Positions 47,275 through 55,723 of a stretch of 64,000 bases of DNA are shown here, piece by piece (position 1 is the first letter of the stretch; each line of letters starts with the position of its first letter). The notes beneath the pieces are model-generated. The model made no database searches, had not been told where the DNA came from, and saw nothing but the letters and a program-made list of their open reading frames with translations. The position numbers and the translations under genes are program-made. The stretch is from Thermus aquaticus (lineage in GTDB: Bacteria > Deinococcota > Deinococci > Deinococcales > Thermaceae). The DNA is taken from NCBI RefSeq assembly GCF_001280255.1, contig NZ_LHCI01000106.1, forward strand, positions 1,589,766 through 1,653,765, written 5' to 3'.

Positions 47275-47972
47275 CCCCGAGGGATGGACCCGAGGCCGAG
47301 GCCCTCCAGGGCCCTCCGGGTAGCGGCCTCCAAGGCGCTTTCCAACCCCTCCAGGTAGCTCCGGGCCTCGGGGTCCTCCCGGCGGTGGAGGTAGGCCAGA
47401 AGGAGGTCCTTGAGCACCCTGAGGTCGTTCACCTCCCCCAAAACCTCCTGCAGGGCCTTCTCCCGCTTGGTAGAAAGGCCCAGGAACTCCTTAGCGTAGC
47501 GCACCCGCCTGAGGGCCCGGCGGAAGGCGTGAAGGCGCTCCAAGCTTGGCTCCGCCCTAAGCTCCAAAAAGCGGGCCTCCAGGCGCTCCTGCGGGCGCCT
47601 AAGCCGCTTCCTGGCCTGCCCTTTGTCCAGGGGCGGCAGGTGCCTGAGGGCCCTGAGAAGGGCCCCCATCCAGGGGGAACGGAGGAGGGCCACCAGGCTC
47701 CGCCTGGCCTCGGAAAGCTCGGCCCTCAGGTGCTCCCGAAACCCCTCGGGAAGGGGCCTGCCTAAGGCCACCTCCAGGTCCCGCACCCGCCCCGCCTGGC
47801 GCACCAGGAAGCGAAGGTCGTCCTTTAAGACCCTGAAGCCCAGAAGGTCCAGGTAGGCCCGAAGCCGCCTGCCCGCCACCCGCACCTGGTGCACCCCTTC
47901 GGGGTCCTCGCCAGAGAGGGCCAGGGGCAGGTAGGCCTCCAGGTGGGCCACCCAGTCCCGGGCGTCTTTCAT
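47271..47972 (-). CDS. CHAD-domain (polyphosphate-binding) protein
   Basis: 233 residues, all helical, very rich in Arg/Lys/His. Conserved CHAD positions: HQVRVAGRRLRAYLDLLG and HAFRRALRRVRYAKEFLG, the two basic helical hairpins that bind polyphosphate. CHAD proteins localise to polyphosphate granules. It starts with an ATGA overlap on sixA, so the two are coexpressed. ppk1 and ppx at 6.5-9.9 kb would supply the ligand. Confidence 0.93.
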   Translation of the reverse strand: MKDARDWVAHLEAYLPLALSGEDPEGVHQVRVAGRRLRAYLDLLGFRVLKDDLRFLVRQAGRVRDLEVALGRPLPEGFREHLRAELSEARRSLVALLRSPWMGALLRALRHLPPLDKGQARKRLRRPQERLEARFLELRAEPSLERLHAFRRALRRVRYAKEFLGLSTKREKALQEVLGEVNDLRVLKDLLLAYLHRREDPEARSYLEGLESALEAATRRALEGLGLGSIPRG

Positions 47973-48469
47973 ATGCGGAAGACTTTCGGGGGAAGGAGGG
48001 CCTTTAGGGCCATGCCCCCGGGGCGCGGCGTCCCCTCCAGCCAGGCCACCCCGCCCTTCTTGAGGACGAAGCGGCCCTCGAGGGCCTCCCGCACCGACCC
48101 CCCCAGAAGGTCCCCGAAGAGGAGCCAGCCCAAAAGCGCCGAAAGGTAGGGCTCGTGCCCCACCAGGGCCACCCGGCCTTCCTGGGGGATCTCCGCCAGA
48201 AGGGCCTCCCCCGGGGGCTCGGCCAGATGGGGCGTGACCCGGGTCTCCCCCGAGAGGAGGTCGGAGAGGAGCTCCGCCGTCTCCAGGGCCCGGCGCTTGG
48301 GGCTTGTCAGGATCAGGTCCAGCTCCACCCCCAAGGCGGAAAGCCCCTTGACCACCTTGCGGAAGCGGCGGACCCCCTTGGGCGTCAGGGCCCGGGCATC
48401 GTCCGCCTCCTCCCCCGCCCCCTCGGGCAGGGGCTCGGCCACGCCGTGGCGCACCAGGAAGAGTTCCAT
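47969..48469 (-). CDS. sixA: SixA-type phosphohistidine phosphatase
   Basis: 166 residues of the histidine phosphatase (RHG) superfamily: MELFLVRHGVAEPLPEG with nucleophile His8, LTPKGVRRFRK, LTSPKRRALETAELL and second His in VALVGHEPYLSALLGWLL. It removes phosphate from phosphohistidine or a small substrate. Start 48469 is set by TAGACT 5 nt upstream (leaderless); the -10 box overlaps the stop codon of the upstream dehydrogenase gene. Operon partner: CHAD protein. Confidence 0.92.
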   Translation of the reverse strand: MELFLVRHGVAEPLPEGAGEEADDARALTPKGVRRFRKVVKGLSALGVELDLILTSPKRRALETAELLSDLLSGETRVTPHLAEPPGEALLAEIPQEGRVALVGHEPYLSALLGWLLFGDLLGGSVREALEGRFVLKKGGVAWLEGTPRPGGMALKALLPPKVFRI

Positions 48470-48477
48470 ACCCCAGT

Positions 48478-49233
48478 CTACCGGGCCGTCCAACCCAGGT
48501 CTATGGGCAAGACCGCCCCGGTGATGGCCGAGGCCTTCTCCGAGGCCAGGAAGAGGGCCAGCTCCGCCACCTCCTCGGGCTCAATGAGGCGCCGGATGGC
48601 CGCCTGGGCCAGGAAGACCTTCTCCGCCACCTCCTCAGGGGAGATCCCCAGGGTGCGGGCCTGGTCCTGGATCTGGCCCTCCACCAGGGGGGTGCGCACG
48701 TAGGCCGGGGCGATGGCGTTCACCGTGACCCCGTAGGGGCCGGCCTCGAGGGCCACGGTCCGGGTGAGGCCCACGAGGCCGTGCTTGGCCGAGATGTAGG
48801 CGCTTTTATAGGGGCTCGCCACCAGGCCGTGGACGCTGGCCACGTTGATGATCCGCCCCCATCCCCTGGCCTTCATGCCGGGGATCAGGGCCTTGATGAG
48901 CTGGAAGGGGGCGGTGAGCATCACCTGGACCATGGCCTGCCAGGTCTCTAGGGGGAAGGCCTCCACCGGGTCTATGTGCTGGAAGCCGGCGTTGTTGACC
49001 AGGATGTCCACCCCCAGCGCCGCCGCCTCCTTCCCCAAAGCCTCCACCGCCTGCGGATCGGCGAGGTCCGCCTGGAGGAAGACCCCGCCCAGCTCCTCGG
49101 CCAGCCAGCGGGCGTCCTTCACGTCGTGGACCAGAACCCTCGCCCCCTCCCGGGCGAAGGCCCGGGCCATGGCCAGGCCGATGCCGCTCCCCGCCCCCGT
49201 GACCAAAACCGCCTTTCCCGAAAGTATTCCCAT
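48478..49233 (-). CDS. bdhA: D-3-hydroxybutyrate dehydrogenase
   Basis: 251-residue SDR. TGAGSGIG cofactor motif, NNAG, and the stretch INVASVHGLVASPYKSAYISAKHGLVGLT, which is diagnostic for 3-hydroxybutyrate dehydrogenases (catalytic Ser/Tyr/Lys inside it). It converts D-3-hydroxybutyrate to acetoacetate with NAD+. Last gene of the large operon; begins 9 nt after livF. Together with the PHB depolymerase gene upstream it indicates growth on 3-hydroxybutyrate units. Confidence 0.93.
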   Translation of the reverse strand: MGILSGKAVLVTGAGSGIGLAMARAFAREGARVLVHDVKDARWLAEELGGVFLQADLADPQAVEALGKEAAALGVDILVNNAGFQHIDPVEAFPLETWQAMVQVMLTAPFQLIKALIPGMKARGWGRIINVASVHGLVASPYKSAYISAKHGLVGLTRTVALEAGPYGVTVNAIAPAYVRTPLVEGQIQDQARTLGISPEEVAEKVFLAQAAIRRLIEPEEVAELALFLASEKASAITGAVLPIDLGWTAR

Positions 49234-49242
49234 GGCCCCAAT

Positions 49243-49947
49243 CTACAGGCTCAGGTACGCCTCCCGCACCCGGGGGTCTTGGGCCAGCGCCGAAGCGGGG
49301 CCTTCCAGCACCACCTTCCCGTGCTCCAGGACGTAGCCCCTCTCGGCCACATCCAGGGTGAGGGCCACGTTCTGCTCCACCAAGAGCACCCCCACGCCTT
49401 CCCCCGCCACGGCCTTGAGGGCCAGAAGGACCTCCTCAGCGAGCCTCGGGGAAAGGCCCAGGGAAGGCTCGTCCACCAGCAGGATCTTGGGAAAGCCCAT
49501 AAGGGCCCGGCCGATGGCCAGCATCTGCTGCTCCCCACCGGAAAGCGTCCCCGCCAGCTGCCGCCGCCTCTCGGCCAGGCGGGGAAAGAGGCCGTAGACC
49601 CGCTCGTAGCCCTCCCGCTCCCGCCCCGGGGCCAGAAAGACCGCCCCCAGCCTCAGGTTCTCCTCCACGGTCATAAGGGGGAAAAGCTGCCGCCCCTCGG
49701 GCACGTGCCCTAGGCCCATCCGGGCCCTTTTGGCGGGGGAAAGCCCTCCGAGGTCCTGCCCCTCCAAGAGGACCCGGCCCGACCAGGGCCTCACCAGACC
49801 CGATATGGCCCGAAGAAGCGTGGTCTTCCCCGCCCCGTTGGCCCCTAGGAGGGCCACAAGCTCGTTCTCCACCACCTCCAGGTCCACGCCGAAGAGGACC
49901 TGGGCCTTGCCGTAGCCCGCCTCGAGGGCCTCCACCCTAAGCCTCAT
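49243..49947 (-). CDS. livF: Liv-type ABC ATPase LivF, hydroxyacid operon
   Basis: 234 residues: Walker A GANGAGKTTLL, signature TLSGGEQQMLAIGRALM, Walker B ILLVDEPSLGLSP, LVEQN switch. Overlaps livG by 4 nt (ATGA). Second copy of this subunit in the window; the protein differs clearly from the one at 31.1 kb. Confidence 0.94.
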   Translation of the reverse strand: MRLRVEALEAGYGKAQVLFGVDLEVVENELVALLGANGAGKTTLLRAISGLVRPWSGRVLLEGQDLGGLSPAKRARMGLGHVPEGRQLFPLMTVEENLRLGAVFLAPGREREGYERVYGLFPRLAERRRQLAGTLSGGEQQMLAIGRALMGFPKILLVDEPSLGLSPRLAEEVLLALKAVAGEGVGVLLVEQNVALTLDVAERGYVLEHGKVVLEGPASALAQDPRVREAYLSL

Positions 49948-50669
49948 GCCCGCCTCCCCAGGTAGGCCTCCCGCACCCTCTCCTCCCGGGCCACCTGCTC
50001 GTAAGGCCCCTCGGCGATGACCTCCCCGTAGTCCAAGACCACCACCCGGTCCGCCAAGGCCCGCACCACCGGCATCAGGTGCTCAATGAAGAGAACGCTG
50101 ACCCCGGCGTCGCGGATCCGCCGCACCAGGTCCACCGCCTCCTGGGCCTCCTTGGGGCGGAGGCCCGCCATGACCTCGTCCAGGAGGAGGACCTTGGGGC
50201 CGGTGGCCAGGGCCCGGGCCAGCTCCAGGCGCTTGTCCTCCAATAGGGTGAGCTCCCCCGCCGGAGCCTCGGCCTTGGCGGCCAGGCCGGTGAGCTCCAA
50301 AACCGCCTCCACCCTGGCCTCCGCCTCCTTCCGGCTTCGACCCGGCCTGCCAAAAAGCGCCCCCACCAGCAGGTTCTCCCGCACGGTGAGCTCGGGCAGG
50401 GGGGTTGGGATCTGGAAGGCCCGGCCCAGGCCCAAATGGGTGCGGGCCTCGGGGGGGAGGGGGGTCACGTCCCGGCCCAGGAAGAGGACCCGCCCCGCAT
50501 CGGGCCGAAGAAGGCCGGAGATCACGTTGAGCAGGGTGCTCTTCCCCGCCCCGTTGGGGCCGATGACCGCCAGGATCTCCCCCTCCTCCAGGTGGAGCGT
50601 GACCCCCTGCAGGGCCTTCAGCCCGAGAAAACGCTTGGACACCCCTTGGACCTCTAAGACCTTAGCCAC
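49944..50669 (-). CDS. livG: Liv-type ABC ATPase LivG, hydroxyacid operon
   Basis: 241 residues. Walker A GPNGAGKSTLL, LivG-type GRAFQIPTPLPELTV, degenerate signature region LTLLEDKRLELARALA, Walker B VLLLDEVMAGL, His-switch FIEHLMPVV. The DEVMAG variant of Walker B is common in LivG. GTG start; 8-nt overlap with livM. Confidence 0.93.
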   Translation of the reverse strand: MAKVLEVQGVSKRFLGLKALQGVTLHLEEGEILAVIGPNGAGKSTLLNVISGLLRPDAGRVLFLGRDVTPLPPEARTHLGLGRAFQIPTPLPELTVRENLLVGALFGRPGRSRKEAEARVEAVLELTGLAAKAEAPAGELTLLEDKRLELARALATGPKVLLLDEVMAGLRPKEAQEAVDLVRRIRDAGVSVLFIEHLMPVVRALADRVVVLDYGEVIAEGPYEQVAREERVREAYLGRRA

Positions 50670-51558
50670 GCCGCCTCCTCCAGAGCCCCAGAAGCCCCCG
50701 GGGCAGAAACAGGATGGCCAGGATGAGGATGGCCCCGTAGACCACCAGGTACCCCTCCTGGATCCAAAGCCTCAAGACCTGCTCCAGCCCCACCAGGACC
50801 ACGCCCCCAAGAAGGGGGCCCAGGGTGGTGTAGAGCCCGCCGAAGATGGGGATGACCAAGGCCTCCACGGCCCGCCCCAGGCTGAAGGCCTCGTAGGGGT
50901 TGATGAAGAGGGCCTTCATGGCGTAGACCCCGCCCGCCAGGCCCGCTACCAGGCTTCCCAGGAGGAGGGAAAGGAGCTTCACCCGCACCACCCGCACCCC
51001 CAAAACCCGGGCCACGGGCTCGGACTGCCGGCAGGCCGCCTGGGCCAGGCGGAAGGGGCTGTGCTCCGCCCAGAGGCTGAGACCTACGGCCACGGCCAGA
51101 ACCGCGAAGGCCAGGTAGTAGGGCGCCAAAGGCGCACCGCCGAAGGCCGGGGGAACGGGAAGGCCGATGGGCCCGCCGGTGAAGGGGAGCTTCAGGGCCA
51201 GGGTCCTCAGCACCTCGCTGAAGGCCAGGCTGGCGATGGCGAAGTAGAGGCCGTGGAGCCTCAAGGTTACCGAACCCAGGAGGAGGGCGAAAAACCCCGC
51301 AAGCAGGCTCCCCAAGGCCAGAGCGGGGAGGGTCCCCACGTGGGGCACGAGGAGCCCCACCCCATAGGCCCCAAGCCCAAAGAAGGCGCCATGGGCCAGG
51401 GAGAGCTGGCCGGTGCGGGCCACCAGGTCCCAGGAGAGGGCCAAAGCGGTGTAAAGGAGCAGGAAGACCCCCGCGTCCAGCAGGTAGGCCCGCCAGACCC
51501 CGAGGGGCAGGAAGGGCAGGAGGACGAAGACCAGGAGGAAGAGGACCACCCCCCTCAT
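50662..51558 (-). CDS. livM: Liv-type ABC permease LivM, hydroxyacid operon
   Basis: 298 residues, about nine membrane helices; TGQLSLAHGAFFGLGAYGVGLL is the LivM motif and VLGVRVVRVKLLSLLLGSLVAGLAGGVYA the coupling segment. ATG 51558 overlaps the livH stop as ATGA with GGAGGT upstream; a GTG two codons earlier is less likely. Confidence 0.93.
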   Translation of the reverse strand: MRGVVLFLLVFVLLPFLPLGVWRAYLLDAGVFLLLYTALALSWDLVARTGQLSLAHGAFFGLGAYGVGLLVPHVGTLPALALGSLLAGFFALLLGSVTLRLHGLYFAIASLAFSEVLRTLALKLPFTGGPIGLPVPPAFGGAPLAPYYLAFAVLAVAVGLSLWAEHSPFRLAQAACRQSEPVARVLGVRVVRVKLLSLLLGSLVAGLAGGVYAMKALFINPYEAFSLGRAVEALVIPIFGGLYTTLGPLLGGVVLVGLEQVLRLWIQEGYLVVYGAILILAILFLPRGLLGLWRRRRG

Positions 51559-52412
51559 CCCCACCTCCAGGCCCGGCCCACCAGGGCCAGGAAGAGGACC
51601 AGGAAAAAGACCGCTTCCACCAGACCCCCACCCCCCGGCACGTAGGTGCTCACCAGGGCCTCGGCCAGGGCCAGGACCAAGGCGGCGGGCATGACCCCCC
51701 TCAGGTTGCCGAGCCCCGCCAGGGCCACGATGGCGAAGGACTTGAGGGTGAAGAGAAAGCCCACGGTAGGGCTGGCGTAGAGCATCACCGAGAGCATCAC
51801 CCCCGCCACCCCGGCCAAGGCCGCCGCCAGGCCAAAGGCCAAAAGATAGACCCTCTCCGCCTCAATGCCCAAAAGCCCGGGGGCCAGGCGGTTCTGGGCC
51901 ACCGCCCGCATGGCCAGGCCCAAGGGGGTCCGGGTGAGGAAGGCCTGGAGTAGAAGGAGCAAGGCCAAAGAGAGAAGGAAGGCCCCCAGGGGCACCGCCC
52001 CCAGGAAGAAAGGCCCCAGGGCCAGGGTCGCCGCCTGGTAGGGCGGGGCCACCACCCGGGTGTCGGCCCCGAAGAGGAGGAGGGCCAGGTTCTGCAGGAG
52101 GATGGAAAGCCCGAAGGTGAGGAGCATCTGGTTGAGCTCCGGGGCCTTGAGGACGGGGCGGATGAGGCCCCAGTAGGTGAGGGCCCCCACCAGGAAGGCG
52201 GCCAGGAAGGCCAGGCCCAGGGCGAGGAGGGGGTCCACGCCCCGGGCGGCGTAGAGCAGGTAGGAGAGGAAGGCCCCCACCATGAGGAACTCTCCGTGGG
52301 CGAAGTTGACGATGCCCACCACCCCCAGGGAGAGGGCAAGCCCGGTGGCCACCAGGGCATAAACCCCAGCTATGAGGAGGCCGTTCAGGAGGGTCTGGAG
52401 AAGGAGCTCCAT
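51555..52412 (-). CDS. livH: Liv-type ABC permease LivH, hydroxyacid operon
   Basis: 285 residues from ATG 52412 (MELLLQTLLNGLLIAGVYAL). LSLGVVGIVNFAHGEFLMVGAFL is the LivH motif; RAVAQNRLAPGLLGIEAERVYLLAFGLAAALAG is the coupling loop. Unlike the livH at 31.9 kb, this frame is intact, including the C-terminal LVFFLVLFLALVGR-type helix. It follows the binding-protein stop by 1 nt (TAGCATG). Confidence 0.94.
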   Translation of the reverse strand: MELLLQTLLNGLLIAGVYALVATGLALSLGVVGIVNFAHGEFLMVGAFLSYLLYAARGVDPLLALGLAFLAAFLVGALTYWGLIRPVLKAPELNQMLLTFGLSILLQNLALLLFGADTRVVAPPYQAATLALGPFFLGAVPLGAFLLSLALLLLLQAFLTRTPLGLAMRAVAQNRLAPGLLGIEAERVYLLAFGLAAALAGVAGVMLSVMLYASPTVGFLFTLKSFAIVALAGLGNLRGVMPAALVLALAEALVSTYVPGGGGLVEAVFFLVLFLALVGRAWRWG

Positions 52413-52413
52413 G

Positions 52414-53610
52414 CTAGCGCAGGTAGTACTCCCCAGGGTAACGGAGGGGCACACTGGCCTTGTCCTTGGGGAAGACCGGACGGCGGGTTCCCTGGATGTA
52501 CTGGAACTGGAACCAGATCTCCGGCCCGAAGCCCTGGTACCGGGTCTTGCCGGTGTCCGAGGGCTTGAAGCTCAGGGGGCCAAAGGGCGTGTTCATCTTG
52601 AGGGCGCTCAAGGCCTCGGCGATCCGGTTCTTGTCGGCGCTCCCCGCCCGCTCGGCGGCCAGGGCCAGGCTCTTCACAATGGTGTAGCCCATGGGGGCCA
52701 TGTACTCCTCCGTCACCTCCCCGTACTTGTTGCGGTAGGCCTGGACGAAGCGGCGGGACTCGGCGTTGGGCACCGTGGGGAGCCAAGCGGTCATCCCCGC
52801 CACGTCCTGGGAGAGGGGGTTTTTCTCAAAGCCGATGGGCCAGGAGGGCGGAGCCCCGTAGATGAGCTTGGGCCTGAGCCCCACCTGCCGGGTCTGGGTG
52901 GCGATGGGCAGGGCGTCTACATCGTATCCAATCCAGTAAAGGATATCGGGGGCGAAGGCCCGGAAGCGGGTGAGGATGGGGGTGAACTGGCCGCTGCCCG
53001 CCTTGTAGGGCTCCGCCTGGACCTGGTAGCCCAGGCGCTCCAGCTGCTGCCTGTAGACCCCGATCCCCGCCGAGCCGAAGGGCCCGTCCTCGTAAAGGAT
53101 GGCCACCTTCTTGGCGCCGTGCGCCTGGTTGAGGTACTGGAAGAACTGGAGGGCGGCGGTCACGTTGTGGTAGTCCCACGGGTGGTAGTGGAAGAAGAGG
53201 GGGTAGCCCTCAAAGGCCTGCTCCACCACGGAGGAGGCGGCCCCGATGCAGAGGAAGAGGGGGCCGTACTGCTTCACCGGGCCCGAGAGGGCGAAAGCCA
53301 CGCTACTGGCCAGCCCCCCGATGACGATGTCCACCCGGTCCACGGTCATGAGCTTGGTGAAGGCGGGCACCGCCTTGGCGGGGTCGGTGCCGTCGTCCAC
53401 CACCACCAGCTCCAGGCGTACCTTGCCGGCGGCGTTCACCTCGTCCGCCGCCAGCTGGATGCCGTTCAGGGCCGCCTTGCCCGAAACGGCGGAGACCCCC
53501 GAGAGGGGCAGGATGACCCCCACCTTGACCTGGGTCTGAGCCCAGGCCATACCCACCAAACCGACCATACCTACAAAACCGACGAGAAGCGCCCACTTGA
53601 TCCCTTTCAT
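52414..53610 (-). CDS. Liv-type substrate-binding protein, hydroxyacid operon
   Basis: 398 residues with a Sec signal peptide (LVGFVGMVGLVGMAWA|Q). Family-6 binding protein: VKVGVILPLSGVSAVSGKAA, VVVDDGTDPAKAVPAF, VAILYEDGPFGSAGIGVYRQ. The specificity is not readable, but it lies in an operon with a PHB depolymerase and 3-hydroxybutyrate dehydrogenase, so the ligand may be 3-hydroxybutyrate or its oligomers rather than an amino acid. AAGGAGGT precedes the ATG; the gap to the depolymerase gene is 12 nt. Confidence 0.92.
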   Translation of the reverse strand: MKGIKWALLVGFVGMVGLVGMAWAQTQVKVGVILPLSGVSAVSGKAALNGIQLAADEVNAAGKVRLELVVVDDGTDPAKAVPAFTKLMTVDRVDIVIGGLASSVAFALSGPVKQYGPLFLCIGAASSVVEQAFEGYPLFFHYHPWDYHNVTAALQFFQYLNQAHGAKKVAILYEDGPFGSAGIGVYRQQLERLGYQVQAEPYKAGSGQFTPILTRFRAFAPDILYWIGYDVDALPIATQTRQVGLRPKLIYGAPPSWPIGFEKNPLSQDVAGMTAWLPTVPNAESRRFVQAYRNKYGEVTEEYMAPMGYTIVKSLALAAERAGSADKNRIAEALSALKMNTPFGPLSFKPSDTGKTRYQGFGPEIWFQFQYIQGTRRPVFPKDKASVPLRYPGEYYLR

Positions 53611-53622
53611 CCCTACACCTCC

Positions 53623-54600
53623 TTATCGGCTCGCAAGCCAGCGGCTTGCGATGATCCCGCTCGCGTCCGGCCCCGAGGGGTCGGTGTAGCTTCCGCTGGG
53701 GTCGCCCCCGGGCCAGCGGTGGTTCATGCCCTGGATCAGGTAGAACTCGGCCAGCGTCCACTGGCCGTCCCGAGCCGTTCTCAGGCTCACGTTGCGCCCG
53801 CCCATGCTGACGGTGCTCCTGCTCTCTGTCCATCCCGAAATGATCCCGCAGTAGCGGTGGGCGTAAAGCCAGTGCAGGTAGACCTGCTGCCCATTCACCG
53901 GGTTCACGGTGGTGTCCGCGTCCCCGTGGAAGACGGCGAGAGGGATGCGGTAGGCCCGCCCCCAGGCCTGGCAGACCTTGGCCCCCTGGGCCTGCGGGTC
54001 CGGCCCCCCCTGTTGCATGGCCAGGAACGCCCCGTAGGGGGTCTCCGCCGCCTTGTATTCCAAGCCCGCCACCACGCCCAAAAAGGCGAAACGCTCGGGA
54101 TAGGCCGCAGCCAGGATCACTGCCATGGCCCCTCCGGCGGAAAGCCCCGCCACCCCTATCCGCGACCCGTCCAAACCGAAGCTCCGGGCCAGATCCCGGG
54201 CCATGTCCGCAAGAAGGGCGGCCTCCCCGCTCCGGCCCTGGTTGAGGGAGTAAAACCAGTTCCAGCACCGGCTGGCGTTGGCCAGGAACGACTGCTCCGG
54301 GTAGAGGACGGCAAAGCCCAGGGCGTCGGCCACTCGGTCCATCCGGGTGCCTAAGGCGAAATCAGCGGCGGTCTGGGTGCACCCGTGGAGCATGACCAGA
54401 AGGGGAAGCTGTCCGGCCGCCGGACGGTAGAGGCGGTAGCCGCGGGTGCCCCAGGGATGGGTGTACGTCCCCACCGTCACCTGGCCCGAGCCCGCAGGCC
54501 TCACCTCGGCCGGGGCAGAAGGAGCGGGGCTCTGCCCGCACCCCGCAAGGACCCCAAGCGCCAAAACCGCTGCCACCCAAGCCCAGCTCATCCTTCCCAT
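53623..54600 (-). CDS. Secreted lipoprotein PHB depolymerase / esterase
   Basis: 325 residues. The N-terminus WAWVAAVLALGVLAGCGQ carries a lipobox (LAGC), so the enzyme is lipid-anchored outside the membrane. The catalytic domain is of the PhaZ/LpqC esterase family: oxyanion loop LPLLVMLHGCTQTAADFA, nucleophile GVAGLSAGGAMA, Asp in VFHGDADTTVNP, His in GMNHRWPGG. This family cleaves extracellular poly(3-hydroxybutyrate) and related esters. The start may be ATG 54591, which overlaps the hydratase stop as ATGA. Next genes are a dedicated importer and 3-hydroxybutyrate dehydrogenase. Confidence 0.88.
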   Translation of the reverse strand: MGRMSWAWVAAVLALGVLAGCGQSPAPSAPAEVRPAGSGQVTVGTYTHPWGTRGYRLYRPAAGQLPLLVMLHGCTQTAADFALGTRMDRVADALGFAVLYPEQSFLANASRCWNWFYSLNQGRSGEAALLADMARDLARSFGLDGSRIGVAGLSAGGAMAVILAAAYPERFAFLGVVAGLEYKAAETPYGAFLAMQQGGPDPQAQGAKVCQAWGRAYRIPLAVFHGDADTTVNPVNGQQVYLHWLYAHRYCGIISGWTESRSTVSMGGRNVSLRTARDGQWTLAEFYLIQGMNHRWPGGDPSGSYTDPSGPDASGIIASRWLASR

Positions 54601-54995
54601 AGGACCTCCGCCTCGCCTTCGATCACCCGCTCCCCCCTCTGGTTCTCACAGAAGGTGTCCAGCGTGAGCACATACCCTCCCTTCTCCCGCTCCCGCACCG
54701 CCTTGAGGACGGCGGTGGCGGTGATGGTGTCCCCGAGGCGAACGGGTTTCAGGAAGCGCAGGGTCTGGCCCAGGTAGATGGCCCCCACCCCGGGGAGCCT
54801 GGTCCCGATGACCGTGGAGATGAGGCCCGCCACCAGAATGCCCTGGGCGATGCGCCCGCCGAAGCGGCTCCTTTTGGCGTAGGCCTCGTCCACGTGGAGG
54901 GGGTTGGTGTCCCCCACCGCCCCCACGAAGAGGGCCACGTGGGCCTCGGAGATGGTCTGGGTGTAGCTGGCCCGGTCCCCTACCCGAAACCTCAT
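54588..54995 (-). CDS. MaoC-like (R)-enoyl-CoA hydratase (PhaJ type)
   Basis: 135 residues, single hot-dog domain with GDTNPLHVDEAYA and FGGRIAQGILVAG; the catalytic His of the usual RIAHG motif is Gln here (RIAQG), while Asp and the first His are kept. Start 54995 has GGAGGT 6 nt upstream and overlaps the hydrolase stop (ATGA). PhaJ-type enzymes interconvert crotonyl-CoA and (R)-3-hydroxybutyryl-CoA, which fits the operon. Confidence 0.9.
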   Translation of the reverse strand: MRFRVGDRASYTQTISEAHVALFVGAVGDTNPLHVDEAYAKRSRFGGRIAQGILVAGLISTVIGTRLPGVGAIYLGQTLRFLKPVRLGDTITATAVLKAVREREKGGYVLTLDTFCENQRGERVIEGEAEVLWEG

Positions 54996-55723
54996 GGGGC
55001 CACCTCCTTCAAAAAGTCCTCCAGGATGGCCTTGAGCCGCGCCGGGTCCTCGAGGTTCAGGGAGTGGCCCACCCCCTCCAGCACCATGAGCCTGCCCTTG
55101 GGGAAGAAGGCCTTTGTCTCCTCGGCCATGGCCCTGGTCACGATGGGGTCCAGGGTTCCGTAGAGGACCAGCACCGGGCCAGGGTAGGCGCGGGAGGCCC
55201 GCCAGGCGGCAAGGGCCCGAGCGTTCCCCTGATAGTGGGCGGGGTGCATCCTCTGGGCGCAGTCCACCAGCTCCGGGAACCATGGGGGGCGGTGGGTGGG
55301 GGCCATGGCCGCAAGGGCCTGGGCCAGGGCCTCGCGGTTATACCGGTAGGACTCCAGGATGGGGTAGTAGGCCTCGGGGGTCTCAAGGCCCGAGGGCGGG
55401 GCGGAGTTTAGGAGGACAAGCCCCCGGGTCTTCTCCGTGGCCGCCTCCATCACCACCGCCCCGCCCAGGGAGTGGCCCACCAGGACCGCCTCCTCCACCC
55501 CCATCTCCCGGAGAAAGCCCCGGAGGGCCTCGGCGTAGGCGGGGATGGAGGGGACGAAGCCCTCGGGGGCCGGGGTCTCCCCGAAGCCGGGGAGGTCAGG
55601 GGCCAGGAGCCGGGCCCCGTCCGGGGGGTCCTGCAAAAGGCCTCGCCACCACGCCTTGCAGGCGAAGTTGCCGTGAACCAGAACCACGGGTGTTCCCTGT
55701 CCAGCCTCCAGATAGCTAAGCAT
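54992..55723 (-). CDS. Alpha/beta hydrolase, hydroxyacid operon (second)
   Basis: 243 residues, intracellular. Oxyanion region VVLVHGNFACKAWW, nucleophile VLVGHSLGGAVV, Asp in LVLYGTLDPIVT, His in GVGHSLNLEDP. Overlaps neighbours by 8 and 4 nt. Could hydrolyse 3-hydroxybutyrate oligomers or a CoA ester; which is not readable. GGAGGAGGT precedes the ATG. Confidence 0.9.
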   Translation of the reverse strand: MLSYLEAGQGTPVVLVHGNFACKAWWRGLLQDPPDGARLLAPDLPGFGETPAPEGFVPSIPAYAEALRGFLREMGVEEAVLVGHSLGGAVVMEAATEKTRGLVLLNSAPPSGLETPEAYYPILESYRYNREALAQALAAMAPTHRPPWFPELVDCAQRMHPAHYQGNARALAAWRASRAYPGPVLVLYGTLDPIVTRAMAEETKAFFPKGRLMVLEGVGHSLNLEDPARLKAILEDFLKEVAP

